Source: Brachyspira pilosicoli P43/6/78
GTDB lineage: Bacteria; Spirochaetota; Brachyspiria; Brachyspirales; Brachyspiraceae
Reading direction: 5' to 3'
Length of the DNA stretch: 64,000 nucleotides
Assembly (NCBI RefSeq): GCF_000325665.1
Contig: NC_019908.1
Span: 496,001 to 560,000 of the forward strand
The translations under genes were made by a program, and so were the position numbers. The notes beneath the pieces are model-generated. The model was not told the origin of the DNA and made no database searches. It was given only the letters and a program-made list of their open reading frames with translations. How positions within the stretch are numbered: the stretch's first letter is position 1; each line of letters starts with the position of its first letter. This document shows, piece by piece, positions 1 through 9,420 of the stretch.

Positions 1-75
1 CTTTTTTTCTACTTCCAAATTGTATATAGTTTCTAAATAATTTTCTAATATAGGTGTCATTTCTTGTTGTCTCAT
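1..75 (-). CDS. DtxR/MntR-family metal-dependent regulator, N-terminus only
   Basis: Reading leftward from ATG at 75, the 25 codons up to the window edge give a peptide containing MTPILENYLETIYNLE. This matches the first helix of DtxR/MntR/IdeR regulators, which bind Fe or Mn and repress metal-uptake genes. The rest of the gene lies outside the window, so the DNA-recognition helix and metal ligands cannot be checked. It is too short for an ordinary ORF search. The second Met (codon 6) is another possible start. The family call rests only on this short N-terminal match. Confidence 0.6.
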   Translation of the reverse strand, partial: MRQQEMTPILENYLETIYNLEVEKK

Positions 76-82
76 ACGAATG

Positions 83-110
83 ATTTTAATATAAAAAATA
101 TATAAGTCAA
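83..110 (-). promoter_or_regulatory. Candidate promoter of the DtxR-family gene
   Basis: On the minus strand TTGACT (105-110) and TAAAAT (83-88) are separated by 16 bp, just upstream of the start at 75. The -10 lies very close to the start codon, so the 5' UTR would be very short. In such AT-rich DNA a fair match can occur by chance. Confidence 0.35.
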
Positions 111-234
111 TATAAAATACATAATTTTTCATTTTTTGTAAAGCTTTTATTAAATATCAATATTAATTTTTCTATATTGTATATAAGTTGTAAAGATGAT
201 GGAGGTTTGTAAATAATTTTTTATAAATAAAAAC

Positions 235-262
235 TTGAAATTTATTTTAAATATGTTATAAT
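235..262 (+). promoter_or_regulatory. Promoter of the tRNA-Ser/tRNA-Arg unit
   Basis: TTGAAA (235-240) and a perfect TATAAT (257-262) are 16 bp apart, about 20 bp before the mature tRNA-Ser 5' end. This is a sigma-70 type promoter. No terminator is visible after the tRNAs, so the transcript may run on into kdsC and the lpt genes. Confidence 0.65.
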
Positions 263-281
263 ACATGACATATTTAATTTT

Positions 282-364
282 GGAGAGTTCGTTCAATTGG
301 TAGAGCAGCGGTCTTGAAAACCGCCGGGCTAACACCCATGTGGGTTCGAGTCCCACACTCTCCG
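282..364 (+). tRNA. tRNA-Ser (UGA anticodon)
   Basis: The 7-bp acceptor stem pairs GGAGAGT with ACTCTCC. The D-arm, the anticodon stem GCGGT/ACCGC with loop CTTGAAA (anticodon TGA), an extended variable arm and the T-arm GTGGG-TTCGAGT-CCCAC are all present. The long variable arm fits class II tRNA-Ser. CCA is not encoded. It is followed 25 nt later by tRNA-Arg. Confidence 0.95.
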
Positions 365-389
365 ATTTGGTTTGAGCTTCTTTAAATAA

Positions 390-462
390 GGGGCTTTAGC
401 TCATCAGGATAGAGCACTGGTTTCCTAAACCGGGTGGGCAGGTTCGAGTCCTGTAAGCCCCA
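390..462 (+). tRNA. tRNA-Arg (CCU anticodon)
   Basis: The acceptor stem pairs GGGGCTT with AAGCCCC. The anticodon stem CTGGT/ACCGG carries loop TTCCTAA (anticodon CCT, reads AGG). The T-loop is TTCGAGT. The molecule is 73 nt with discriminator A and no encoded CCA. kdsC begins only 14 nt after its 3' end, so tRNA processing may set the 5' end of that mRNA. Confidence 0.95.
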
Positions 463-476
463 ATTACAATACAATC

Positions 477-1038
477 ATGAATTTAAAACTTTTTTATCCT
501 ATTACTTTAATCTTAAAAAACTCCAAAAAAATAAAATTGTTTGTTTTTGATATAGACGGTGTTATGACCGATGGCAAACTTATATTTGATGATAATGGCG
601 TAGAAACTAAATTTTTCAATACTTTAGACGGTATGGGTGTAGTAATGGCATTAAAAGCTGGAATTAAAATTGCTGTTATTACTGGAAGTAAGGCTAGTTG
701 TGTGAAAAAAAGATTTGATAAGTTTAGAGTACATGGTTTTGAAGATTTAATACAGGGTGAAGAATATAAAATGCCTGCTCTTTTGACATTAATAGAAAAA
801 TATGGTTTAAAAAATGAAGAAGTTGCTTATATGGGTGATGATGTTATAGATTTAGCACCTTCAAAATATGTTGGATTTTCTTTTGCACCAAAAAATGCTA
901 TTAAAGAAGTAAAAAAAAATTGCTAATATAGTATTAGATAAAGAGGGAGGAAATGGTGCTGTAAGGGCTGCCATAGATATGGTATTAAAGGCTAGGGGTG
1001 ATTATGAAAAAATTCTCAAAGAGTTTTATTCTTTTTAA
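477..1038 (+). pseudogene. kdsC: 3-deoxy-D-manno-octulosonate 8-phosphate phosphatase (KdsC), frameshifted
   Basis: KdsC is a cytoplasmic HAD phosphatase that releases Pi from Kdo-8-P in LPS/LOS core synthesis. The HAD motif DIDGVMTDG (nucleophile Asp25, acid/base Asp27) and a late MGDD motif are visible. The first frame stops at 926. The missing KdsC C-terminus (IANIVLDKEGGNGAVRAAID and on) continues in another frame to the stop at 1038. The switch falls in a run of nine A (911-919) where eight would keep one frame. I read this as one gene with a one-base insertion: sequencing error, slippage or true mutation. The start at 477 has no clear Shine-Dalgarno. The end overlaps lptC, as in the common kdsC-lptC-lptA order. 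Confidence 0.8.
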
Positions 1039-1570
1039 TATAATGATATTTTCTATAATCTCTTGTACTGATTTTAGCAAGATAGGACAAAATACTGGAG
1101 ATGATAATTTTGAACGCCCTCCTGAGATGGAGTTTTATGGTTTTAGAAGAGAAAGCTATGTTACCAATTTCAAACAAATGGATATGTTTGCAACTAATGC
1201 TAAGTTTTATGACAGCAGAGCTTTAATAGAGTTATATGATTCACGTAATTATACTTATGATGCTGATGGCACTATTGCAGCAAGAGTATCCGGAGAGTTT
1301 GCTAAAATAAATAAAAATACTTTATATACAGAAATATTTACAAATGTTGTTGCAAAGGCTTCTAATAATAGTACTCTATATACTGAGTATGTACAGTATG
1401 ATCATGAGAAAAGCCATTTTAAAAGCCCTGTACCAATTAGAGTAGAGCAAGAAGATGGAAGCTGGCTTACTGGAAGCAGTATGGAAGGTGATTTGGCTAT
1501 GGAAAATATAACTGTATATAATGAAAAAGATGAAGGTGATGCTATAGGAGTGCCAATTGCTGAAGAGTAA
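1004..1570 (+). CDS. lptC: LptC-like LPS export lipoprotein
   Basis: A short signal peptide ends in a lipobox (FSIISC). A roughly 170-residue domain rich in beta-strand patterns follows, such as ATNAKFYDSRALIELYDSRN, typical of LptC (YrbK). LptC joins the inner-membrane LptBFG extractor to the periplasmic LptA bridge. The start at ATG 1004 is preferred because AGGGG (994-998) sits 5 nt upstream; GTG at 998 overlaps that SD. The gene overlaps the end of kdsC and the start of the LptA-like gene, so translation is probably coupled. Being a lipoprotein rather than membrane-anchored differs from E. coli LptC. The position between kdsC and an OstA-like gene supports the call more than sequence identity does. 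Confidence 0.7.
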   Translation: MKKFSKSFILFNIMIFSIISCTDFSKIGQNTGDDNFERPPEMEFYGFRRESYVTNFKQMDMFATNAKFYDSRALIELYDSRNYTYDADGTIAARVSGEFAKINKNTLYTEIFTNVVAKASNNSTLYTEYVQYDHEKSHFKSPVPIRVEQEDGSWLTGSSMEGDLAMENITVYNEKDEGDAIGVPIAEE

Positions 1571-2900
1571 GATTTTTTATTCATTTGTAATTTTATTTGT
1601 ATTAATATCTACATTAATGCCTCAATCTCAAAGAAGTGCTGATAAATTTACATACGACAATAAAAATCAAGTTTTTCAATATACAGGCAATTCTAGATTA
1701 GAAGATAAATCAGCTTTAATAACAAGCTATAAGATGACTTTTTATAAAGAAACAGAGCTTGCAACATTCACAGGAAAGGTTAGACTTTTAAGTAAAACAA
1801 ACGGCTCTACAATAGATGCAGGATATGCTAGCTATAATGGTAAAACTAGATATGCATATGCTAGAAATAATCCAATACTTCGTTCATCTACAAACAATAT
1901 GACAATAAAAAGTACTTTTATGGAGAGAGATTTTAATACTCCTACTGCAAAGGCTATAAGCAATGTTCATCTTATACATATAGATAAAGAAAATGACAGA
2001 AGAACTGATGGATATTCTGATGAGTTAATTTATGATATGGATACGCAAATTTCTGTGTTAAAAGGAAATCCAAGACTTTATCAAGGCAGTGATAGAATAG
2101 AAGGCGAGATATTGGAATATAATGCAAAAACTTCTACAGCAAATGTTATGGGAAGAAGTAAGATATATATACTTCAAACTAATGATTATGTTCAAACTGG
2201 TGAAACTAATGAAACTAAAAATAGCAAGGTGAGTAATTATAATATTGTAACGGCGGATAGACTTTTTCTAGATGAAAAGGGTGGGGCAAATCAGACTAAT
2301 AGATTTTTATATGCTTATGGAAATGTTAATGCTTATTTCTTTGAAGAGAATATGATACTTAAAGGCGGATATATTATATATGATATGGATAATGAGCATA
2401 TATATATGTATCAAGATCCTTCTGTAAGAATACCAGACAGAGGAATAATATCTTTCGGTGAGTGGATAGAATATAAAAGAGATGAGAAGTTTAGAGATAT
2501 TATATTTCACAATGATGTTGTGATGGTAGATTATGATGAAGGTATATCATTAGAGGGTGATTTACTTCATCTTGACCCTGATACTAAGGTTGCTACAGTT
2601 AGCGGTTCTCCGCATGCTTATTTAGAAAATAGAAGCATGAAGATAACTTCTGTTACTATGCAGATATTTAATGATGATGAGAAATTAAGGGCTAATGGAA
2701 ATGTTTATGTTGAGATGAAGGATATGAACTCAAAAAGTGCTTGGGCTACATATTTTGATAAGGCTAAATATTTAAGATTATGGGGAGAAAATCCTTATCT
2801 TTCGCAAGAAAATAGTATTGTTAGAGGTCGAGAGATTAGATATTATGTAGAAACAGAAAGAATAGAAGCATATGGTGTAAGCGGTTCTATGTCTGAGTGA
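1557..2900 (+). CDS. LptA/OstA-like periplasmic LPS transport protein, long form
   Basis: 447 residues with an N-terminal signal peptide, then repeated OstA-type beta strands: patterns such as FTGKVRLLSK, LKGNPRLYQG and VSGSPHAYLE recur along the chain. This is how LptA and the LptD N-domain build a beta-jellyroll slide for LPS. E. coli LptA is about 185 residues, so this protein could form a longer bridge across a wide spirochaete periplasm (inference). The start is a TTG at 1557 that overlaps the lptC stop by 14 nt. No C-terminal barrel is seen, so it is not a full LptD. Called as family, not a one-to-one lptA orthologue. Confidence 0.7.
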   Translation: MLKSKIFYSFVILFVLISTLMPQSQRSADKFTYDNKNQVFQYTGNSRLEDKSALITSYKMTFYKETELATFTGKVRLLSKTNGSTIDAGYASYNGKTRYAYARNNPILRSSTNNMTIKSTFMERDFNTPTAKAISNVHLIHIDKENDRRTDGYSDELIYDMDTQISVLKGNPRLYQGSDRIEGEILEYNAKTSTANVMGRSKIYILQTNDYVQTGETNETKNSKVSNYNIVTADRLFLDEKGGANQTNRFLYAYGNVNAYFFEENMILKGGYIIYDMDNEHIYMYQDPSVRIPDRGIISFGEWIEYKRDEKFRDIIFHNDVVMVDYDEGISLEGDLLHLDPDTKVATVSGSPHAYLENRSMKITSVTMQIFNDDEKLRANGNVYVEMKDMNSKSAWATYFDKAKYLRLWGENPYLSQENSIVRGREIRYYVETERIEAYGVSGSMSE

Positions 2901-2909
2901 TTTGTTATT

Positions 2910-3928
2910 ATGAAAAAAATATTCTTTCTTACACTATTTATTATATCTATTATCTGCTCTTGCAATAAAACTATAAAACCGTTAAATAAAAATAAAGAAT
3001 ATGTTGTAAATATTACATATGTTAAAGATAATAATCTAGCCGCATTAAATCCGTCAGATTTTTTTTATATTTTTAATTCAAAACTTCCATTATTAACTTA
3101 TGAATTATTAGGTTATAGAATAAAATATGTATTAAAAGAAGGAATTAATGCTGAAGACTTTTATAAGAACAATAGAAAACTTTTAAATAAGAATATTGAA
3201 CTTTTTAAAAGAGATTATATTGATATAAAAAAAACAAGTAATAGTATTTTAGCAAAAAATATTCTTTACTATTCTCTTTCTAATGAAACCTACAGTAGCC
3301 TAAAAACTTTATTTAATTATGATAGTTCAACAACCTCATTAGAGGAATTAGCTTCAAATATAGCACCTAGTTTTAAACAAAATATATTAACCCTCTGGAA
3401 TACACCATTACCAAACGGAAAAAATTACTTAGAGAAGATATTGTAGCTATGTATACAGCACAGTATTGGAGAGTTATAGGAAGTGCCTTAAAAGATTCTA
3501 AAATAGATTCGCATATTATAATAATAAATATGCCTATAACAGCGAACTATAAAGGAGCTGATGCTAAAGCTATATCTGAGGCTGGAATAATAGATAGGTT
3601 AGTACTTGAAAATAAAAATATTGAAAATACAAAGTCTTTAGCTGTAATTAGCACTTATCCTTTTTTATCTAATAATAAAGTTTTTGTATCTCAAAGAGGT
3701 GTTGTGAAAATTGATAGCAAAACTTTAAATGATATATTTGCTTATTATATACTTCAAACTATTGCTATGATGTTTAATAAATATGATATACATACAGAAG
3801 AAAAACATTCTATTATGTCTGAAGTTGAAAATTTTAACTATATTAATTGGTATAATAATATTATAAATTATGAGTTAAGAGCTCCATATAAAGGGTTAAA
3901 ATATTATAAAGATAGTATAAAATATTAA
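2910..3928 (+). pseudogene. Uncharacterised lipoprotein, split by a frameshift
   Basis: The first frame (2910-3446) starts with a signal peptide and lipobox ending CSC. The second (from about 3419, first ATG 3449) runs to 3928. The break is a run of six A at 3419-3424: with seven, the reading would go on smoothly through KKLLREDIVAMYTAQYW into the second part, giving about 339 residues. I recognise no domain. The second half has an N-N-rich C-terminus. It follows the LptA-like gene by 9 nt and could belong to that operon. Its stop abuts the stop of the convergent lytic transglycosylase gene with no spacer. Confidence 0.65.
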
Positions 3929-6169
3929 TTAGTTTTTATAATATCTGCTATAATATTCATAGCTTTTCATTACTCTTTCAACATAAAACTCTGTCTCTTC
4001 TATATCTATAAACCTTGCAGTACGATACATATTATTTGTACCATATTCTTTTTTCCATCTGTTTCCTCTTCCAGAACCAGCATTATAGCTAGCAGCAACT
4101 AATGCATAATTACTAGCATTTTGACTTTGGAATAACCAGCTTAAATGCGATATGCCAATATTAATATTTTGTTTAGCATCTGTTAAGTTTAGAGGGTTAT
4201 ATCTATATCTTGATTTTTTATTTTCAGCAGCGGCAGTTGTAGGCATTAATTGCATAAGCCCCATTGCCCCAACATAAGATTTTGCTTTTACATCAAATAA
4301 ACTCTCTTCTCTCATTATAGAGTATACAAAATTTGGCTCTATTTTATAATATTTTGCCTCAGGTACAACATATTCATCAAAGTATCTAGGATAAACATAT
4401 TTTCTAAACTCATCTGGAAGTAAATCCACATTGTCATAATAATTATATCCAAAATATTTTCCTATATTAGCACAAATCTGCATAAATCTCTTTGTGTTTA
4501 ATGATGACTTATATATCTTTTCTGCATAATAAAATAAAGGATAAGTAACCTGTGTTTTTTGATAAACTGTATTAAATTCTCTATAAGCATTGTCCATATC
4601 ACCATAATAATATAATAATATAGGTTTGTTTACTTCCTCTCTTGTTTGCAAAGATAATTCATTGAATATTTCATTTTCTTTTTTATTAGAATAAAAGTCT
4701 TGAACAAATTTATTTTGCATAAATATTTCTTTAGCTATAGCTCTTGCTTCTTTTACTAAATTATCTTCTTTTTTAGTTACTATATAATCTATAAACTGCA
4801 TTTTATCAAGCATTTGCATAGTTTGGGTATAATTTGAATCAGCATAATATTTTTTTGCTTCGTTTAAATAGTAAGTATTGCTTTTAGAAACATTGTTTAT
4901 CATTTCATCAGTTGCTAAACTTAAAGCTCCTTTTACATAAAAAGGATTTTTACTTTCAAGCAGACTTTTCATTATATACTTATCTCTTGTTTCAGTATCA
5001 CCCAATTCTTCAGCAGCCCACATATACCATGATAATACAAAGTCATGTCTGTATTTTGGATATATTTTGTCTAATTCATTAATTGCATAATATGTTTCTG
5101 TTTTATTTTTTAATTTTAATGCCTTTCTTAAATAACTTTTTAATGAAAGTTCTGTATATCTATTGTTATGGAAATTCTTTAGAGAGTTTGTCAAATATTT
5201 TTTAGCTTCAGGCAAATTATTATTATTTAAACTTATATTAATAAAGCTATTATAAATTCTTGGCACATAACTATCTTTTGGATAATTTCTTAAAAAAGTA
5301 TTATATAACTCTCTCGCTTTAGTATAATTTTTTAGCCTTTCATAATTATTAGCATTCCAATAAATTGCTAGTTTTCTATATTCTTTATTGTTGGTATTAG
5401 CAAGATATTCATTAAATAATGTAGAAGCACTTTCTCTGTTTCCTGCTAATTGATTAATTCTTGCTTTATAATATATTGAATTGTTTTTGTAGGCATTAAG
5501 TTCTATAAGATTATTAAAATATTTTAAAGCGGCAGTTCTATATCCAGCATCATATAATTCTACAGCTGCTTTATATTTTATATTATTATTAAAATTATAT
5601 ATCTCTTCTTCAAAATTATTATTTAAATATATTAAAGCTTCTCTGTTTATGTATTTTTTAGTTAACTCTAATGCTATTAATTTTGCTTTATTAGTGTCTT
5701 CAGTTTCTTTCATTGCTTTTAATCCAACAAACTCTTTTATCCATTTTTGTTTGTTGCTGTTGAAAAAATTACTTATAGGATAATCATCTTTGTAGAACTC
5801 TGCTAATGCTTTATATTGTTCAGCAAAAGGGTATAATGATGACCTTGGATATTCTGTCATAAGTTTAGAATATAAATCTATTGCCTCATCATACATATTA
5901 GTACTTAAAGCACTTTTTGCTCCATAATATATAATATAATCTCTTATTAATAAATCATTGCTGCTGTTTATTAGATTTGTAAATTGTGCATATGCTTTTT
6001 TATATTGCTTATCATTATATAGTTTTAATGCACTGCCGTAATTTAGTTTATTCTTTGATACTATATCAGGTATATATGCTTTCCCTTGAGCACCTAATCC
6101 GGAAGTCATTATTATAATAATTAATTCAAAAAGTATAACAAAGATAATAATATTCTTTTTCATAAACAC
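3929..6169 (-). CDS. Soluble lytic murein transglycosylase (Slt-type)
   Basis: Cuts peptidoglycan glycan strands, forming 1,6-anhydro-MurNAc ends, in the periplasm. 746 residues: an N-terminal signal or anchor segment, a long all-helical region of TPR-like pairs (about 40-590) and a C-terminal SLT domain. The catalytic Glu is about residue 622 in the motif IMREESLFD. It is followed by GAMGLMQLMPTTA and then SYNAGSGRGNRW, the classic Slt motifs. The architecture resembles E. coli Slt70 (superhelical ring plus catalytic domain), with more TPR content. It is convergent with the lipoprotein at 2910-3928. Confidence 0.88.
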   Translation of the reverse strand: MFMKKNIIIFVILFELIIIIMTSGLGAQGKAYIPDIVSKNKLNYGSALKLYNDKQYKKAYAQFTNLINSSNDLLIRDYIIYYGAKSALSTNMYDEAIDLYSKLMTEYPRSSLYPFAEQYKALAEFYKDDYPISNFFNSNKQKWIKEFVGLKAMKETEDTNKAKLIALELTKKYINREALIYLNNNFEEEIYNFNNNIKYKAAVELYDAGYRTAALKYFNNLIELNAYKNNSIYYKARINQLAGNRESASTLFNEYLANTNNKEYRKLAIYWNANNYERLKNYTKARELYNTFLRNYPKDSYVPRIYNSFINISLNNNNLPEAKKYLTNSLKNFHNNRYTELSLKSYLRKALKLKNKTETYYAINELDKIYPKYRHDFVLSWYMWAAEELGDTETRDKYIMKSLLESKNPFYVKGALSLATDEMINNVSKSNTYYLNEAKKYYADSNYTQTMQMLDKMQFIDYIVTKKEDNLVKEARAIAKEIFMQNKFVQDFYSNKKENEIFNELSLQTREEVNKPILLYYYGDMDNAYREFNTVYQKTQVTYPLFYYAEKIYKSSLNTKRFMQICANIGKYFGYNYYDNVDLLPDEFRKYVYPRYFDEYVVPEAKYYKIEPNFVYSIMREESLFDVKAKSYVGAMGLMQLMPTTAAAENKKSRYRYNPLNLTDAKQNINIGISHLSWLFQSQNASNYALVAASYNAGSGRGNRWKKEYGTNNMYRTARFIDIEETEFYVERVMKSYEYYSRYYKN

Positions 6170-6405
6170 CTACTAATATATATTATATTAACTATAGTAT
6201 TTTATTCTTTTTTCTATCTTTTTGCAAACATATTTAAAATTATTTATAGTTTAATTTATTTATATCTGTTTTTTTTTATAAAACAAAAAATATATATATT
6301 TATAAAAATGAAACAATGAATAATTTATATTTACTTTTTTTGTTTTAATATTATAATATTTGCAATTAAAAAATGAGATGTATTTAAAAAATAGAGGAAA
6401 TGAAA

Positions 6406-7386
6406 TTGAAAATAAGAGAATTATCTCGAATAAGCGGTGTGTCTCCAGCAACTATTTCTAGAATGCTAAAAGATCCTAATTCTGTAAAAGTATCTACAAG
6501 AAATAAAATAAATGACATTTTAAAGAATAATGGTATAGATAATTATTTTTCTATGAATGCTATAAAGAGAGTTATTTTAATAATTCCAGATTTAAGTAAT
6601 AGCTTTTATATAGATATGTTTAACGGTATAATATCTGTTGTACAAAAATCTGATATACCATTTGAAATATATTTAACTAATGAATCTATTGAAGAGGAAA
6701 CAAAAATATTCTCTAGGATAGAAAATGATAAAGATATAGGAGTGATATGGGTTCCTGCTTCTGCTAAAAGAGATAAATTGCCATATAATAAAAATAGTAA
6801 TATTGTATCGTTGGTTGATAGAGATTTAGAATTTGAAGATATATATATAAAAAATCTATCTAATAATTTTAGTGCTGCTAAAAAAGCAACTGATTTATTA
6901 ATAGAGGGCGGGGCAAAAAATCCTATTATAATAACAGGAAGTCTTAATTTAAGTAATGCACAAGAGAGAAAAGATGGATTTTTAGAGAGTATTAAGAGCC
7001 ATAATTTGGATAATGGAATGGAAAGAGTATATTATGGTGATTTTAATAATAGCGATAGCGGGTACTATATAATTAAAAAACTTGTAGAAGAAAATATAAA
7101 ATTTGATTCTATATTAGCGGCTAATCAAATAGTTGCTATAGGTATATTAAAGGCTTTAAAAGAATTAAAATTATCAATACCAGAAGATGTATCAATAATA
7201 TCATTTGACAAGGTAGTTAATTTGTATTCAGAGAATCAGAATATATCAGAAGTAGTTTTTCCAGCATTTGACATAGGAGTTAATGCAACTGAAGTGTTAT
7301 TAGAACAGCAAAGTTTCAATATGTCTAAACAAATATATAATTTTTCTGCTCAATTTAATTTGAGAGGAAGTGAGAAAAAATTATAA
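6406..7386 (+). CDS. LacI-family transcriptional regulator, probable regulator of the fucose locus
   Basis: An N-terminal LacI helix-turn-helix (SRISGVSPATISRML) is followed by a hinge and a periplasmic-binding-protein-like effector domain of about 270 residues. A start at TTG 6406 is favoured: AGAGGA (6393-6398) leaves 7 nt to it but only 1 nt to the in-frame ATG at 6400. The gene is next to, and convergent with, the leftward fuc operon, so it probably responds to L-fucose or a fuculose phosphate. Target and effector are inference. A two-sided hairpin terminator separates it from fucO. Confidence 0.8.
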   Translation: MKIRELSRISGVSPATISRMLKDPNSVKVSTRNKINDILKNNGIDNYFSMNAIKRVILIIPDLSNSFYIDMFNGIISVVQKSDIPFEIYLTNESIEEETKIFSRIENDKDIGVIWVPASAKRDKLPYNKNSNIVSLVDRDLEFEDIYIKNLSNNFSAAKKATDLLIEGGAKNPIIITGSLNLSNAQERKDGFLESIKSHNLDNGMERVYYGDFNNSDSGYYIIKKLVEENIKFDSILAANQIVAIGILKALKELKLSIPEDVSIISFDKVVNLYSENQNISEVVFPAFDIGVNATEVLLEQQSFNMSKQIYNFSAQFNLRGSEKKL

Positions 7387-7411
7387 TATTGATAATATAT
7401 TTATCAAAAAT

Positions 7412-7446
7412 AAAGGCTGCTAATGTTTCAAGCAGCCTTTTTATTA
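7412..7446. terminator. Bidirectional intrinsic terminator between lacI-type gene and fucO
   Basis: Perfect 10-bp stem AAAGGCTGCT (7412-7421) / AGCAGCCTTT (7431-7440) with a 9-nt loop and T-rich DNA on the right, A-rich on the left. It lies between two convergent stops (7386 and 7475), so it can serve both strands. Confidence 0.85.
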
Positions 7447-7474
7447 AAGTTAAGAATATAGAATATATAATTAA

Positions 7475-8623
7475 TTAATAAGCTTTCTTATATAAAGCCA
7501 ATATATCGTCTAATGTTACATCTCTAGGATTTCCGCCAGTACATACATCAGCTAAAGCATCTTTTGCTAATCTTGGTAAATCTTCTTCTTTGATTTTTAA
7601 TTCTCTTAAATTAGCAGGAATATTAACATCTTTAGAAAGTTTTCTAACAGCCTCAACAGCTTTTTTAGCAGCTTCTTCTTTGCTTAATCCATCAACTTTT
7701 TCACCCATTGCCACAGCTATATCAACATATTTATCTATACAAACAGGCATATTAAATTCCATAACAGTAGGAAGAAGTACAGCATTAGCAACACCATGAG
7801 GAATATCAAATATAGCTCCAAGCGGGTGAGCCATAGAGTGAACAATACCAAGTCCAACATTACTGAAACCCATACCAGCAACATACTGAGCAATACTCAT
7901 TCCATCCATGTCAGTCATGTTCTTATCTTTAACAGCACCTCTTAAGTGTTTAGATATAAGCTGCATAGCTTTGTATTCAAACATATCAGAAATAGTATGA
8001 GCACCTTTAGTAATATAACCTTCAATAGCATGAGTTAAAGCGTCCATACCAGTAGCAGCAACAAGACTGTTAGGCATAGAAGCCATAAGTTCAGCATCTA
8101 CAAAAGCAATTATAGGTATATCTTTAGGGTCAACACAAACCATTTTTCTATTTTCTTCTTCGTTAATTATTACATAGTTGATTGTAACCTCAGCAGCAGT
8201 ACCGCAAGTAGTAGGAAGTGCCATAATAGGTACGCTTTTATTTTTAGTAGCAGCAACTCCTTCAAGAGATTTAACATCAGCAAAATCAGGATTGTTTTTT
8301 GTGATACCTATAGCTTTAGCAACGTCCATTACAGAACCGCCTCCAACAGCTATTAAGAAATCAGCACCAGATTCATTATATTTTGCTAAACCGTCTTTAC
8401 AGTTTTTAATAGTAGGATTTTGCTTAATATCCAAAAATACATCATAAGCAATATTAGCACCATCTAAAACATCTTTAACTTTTTTAAGTACACCGCAAGA
8501 ATCCAAAACTTTATCACTTACTAAAAGAGCCTTCTTGAAACCTCTTGCTTTAATTTCTGTAGCAAGCTCGCTTCTTATACCTATGCCAAAATAACTTGTT
8601 TCATTTAAAATGTATCTAGCCAT
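7475..8623 (-). CDS. fucO: Lactaldehyde reductase (L-1,2-propanediol oxidoreductase)
   Basis: Iron-dependent group III alcohol dehydrogenase that reduces L-lactaldehyde, the cleavage product of fuculose-1-P, to 1,2-propanediol and so regenerates NAD+ in anaerobic growth. 382 residues, the usual FucO length. The NAD site GGGSVMD is at about 94-100. The metal ligands Asp194, His198 (MDALTHAIEGY), His262 and His276 (PHGVAN) are all present. Many stretches match E. coli FucO, for example TAAEVTINYVI and YVAGMGFSNVGLG. It is the last gene of the leftward fucK-like/fucA/fucO operon and has a good SD (AAGGAG). Confidence 0.93.
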   Translation of the reverse strand: MARYILNETSYFGIGIRSELATEIKARGFKKALLVSDKVLDSCGVLKKVKDVLDGANIAYDVFLDIKQNPTIKNCKDGLAKYNESGADFLIAVGGGSVMDVAKAIGITKNNPDFADVKSLEGVAATKNKSVPIMALPTTCGTAAEVTINYVIINEEENRKMVCVDPKDIPIIAFVDAELMASMPNSLVAATGMDALTHAIEGYITKGAHTISDMFEYKAMQLISKHLRGAVKDKNMTDMDGMSIAQYVAGMGFSNVGLGIVHSMAHPLGAIFDIPHGVANAVLLPTVMEFNMPVCIDKYVDIAVAMGEKVDGLSKEEAAKKAVEAVRKLSKDVNIPANLRELKIKEEDLPRLAKDALADVCTGGNPRDVTLDDILALYKKAY

Positions 8624-8673
8624 TAAAATACTCCTTTTTTAAAATTATTTCTTATATAAAAAATTATTAAAAA

Positions 8674-9384
8674 TCATTTCTTCTTAGACTTAGAAGATTT
8701 AACTGTTGTTTTTGTTGTTTTTTTAGTTTTATGTTTTACATTAAGACCATAATTTTTGAATTTTTCTAAAACAATTTCCATTTCAGCATCAGATAAAATA
8801 GAGTAATCACCAATACCTCTTACTCCCATATATAATCTAGCTAGATTTTCAACTTCCATCATAACATGATATGCTTTTTGTAATGTTTCATCAGCAGCTA
8901 AAAGTCCATGATTTTTGAGTATGCAAGCCTTATATCCTTTCATAGATTTAGAAATATTGTCGCATAATTCTTGAGTGCCGTATGTTGCATATTTAACACA
9001 AGGAATTTTATTTCCTCCTGCAACGCCTACCATATAATGAATAGCTGGAATATAATCTATATTTAAAATAGAAACCATAGATGAATAAATAGCATGATTA
9101 TGTATTACAGCATTAAAAGTAGGGTTATCTTTAAGAATAGATAAATGAAATCTCCATTCGCTTGAAGGTATTTTATCTTTTTCTGGTTTTCCATTACCAT
9201 CTACAAAAACAATATCATCAGGCGTCATAATCTCATAAGGCATACCTGAAGGTGTAATAAGCATACCATCTTTAAATCTTATGCTTATGTTTCCAGCAGT
9301 ACCTTGATTAACACCATCTTTTCTCATATTTAAACAAGCTTCTATTATGCTTTTAGCTAAATCTTTTCTGTTTGCAGTAGCCAT
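8674..9384 (-). CDS. fucA: L-fuculose-1-phosphate aldolase
   Basis: Class II zinc aldolase that splits L-fuculose-1-phosphate into DHAP and L-lactaldehyde. Glu76 (PSSEWRFH), His95 and His97 (IHNHA) and His159 (KNHGL) are the expected catalytic and Zn residues. NQGTAGN and the ITPSG phosphate-binding stretch match E. coli FucA closely. The protein is 236 residues against about 215 in E. coli; the extra part is a Lys/Thr/Ser-rich tail with no clear fold. It lies between the kinase and fucO with short gaps and a strong SD. Confidence 0.93.
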   Translation of the reverse strand: MATANRKDLAKSIIEACLNMRKDGVNQGTAGNISIRFKDGMLITPSGMPYEIMTPDDIVFVDGNGKPEKDKIPSSEWRFHLSILKDNPTFNAVIHNHAIYSSMVSILNIDYIPAIHYMVGVAGGNKIPCVKYATYGTQELCDNISKSMKGYKACILKNHGLLAADETLQKAYHVMMEVENLARLYMGVRGIGDYSILSDAEMEIVLEKFKNYGLNVKHKTKKTTKTTVKSSKSKKK

Positions 9385-9420
9385 TTTTTCTCCTTAAAAA
9401 TTTTATTATTTAAAAAAACA

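Noticed and set aside
150-356. Minus-strand ORF of 68 codons over the tRNA-Ser
   Set aside because: It overlaps a clear tRNA and its promoter, and the product is low-complexity with no family; a shadow.
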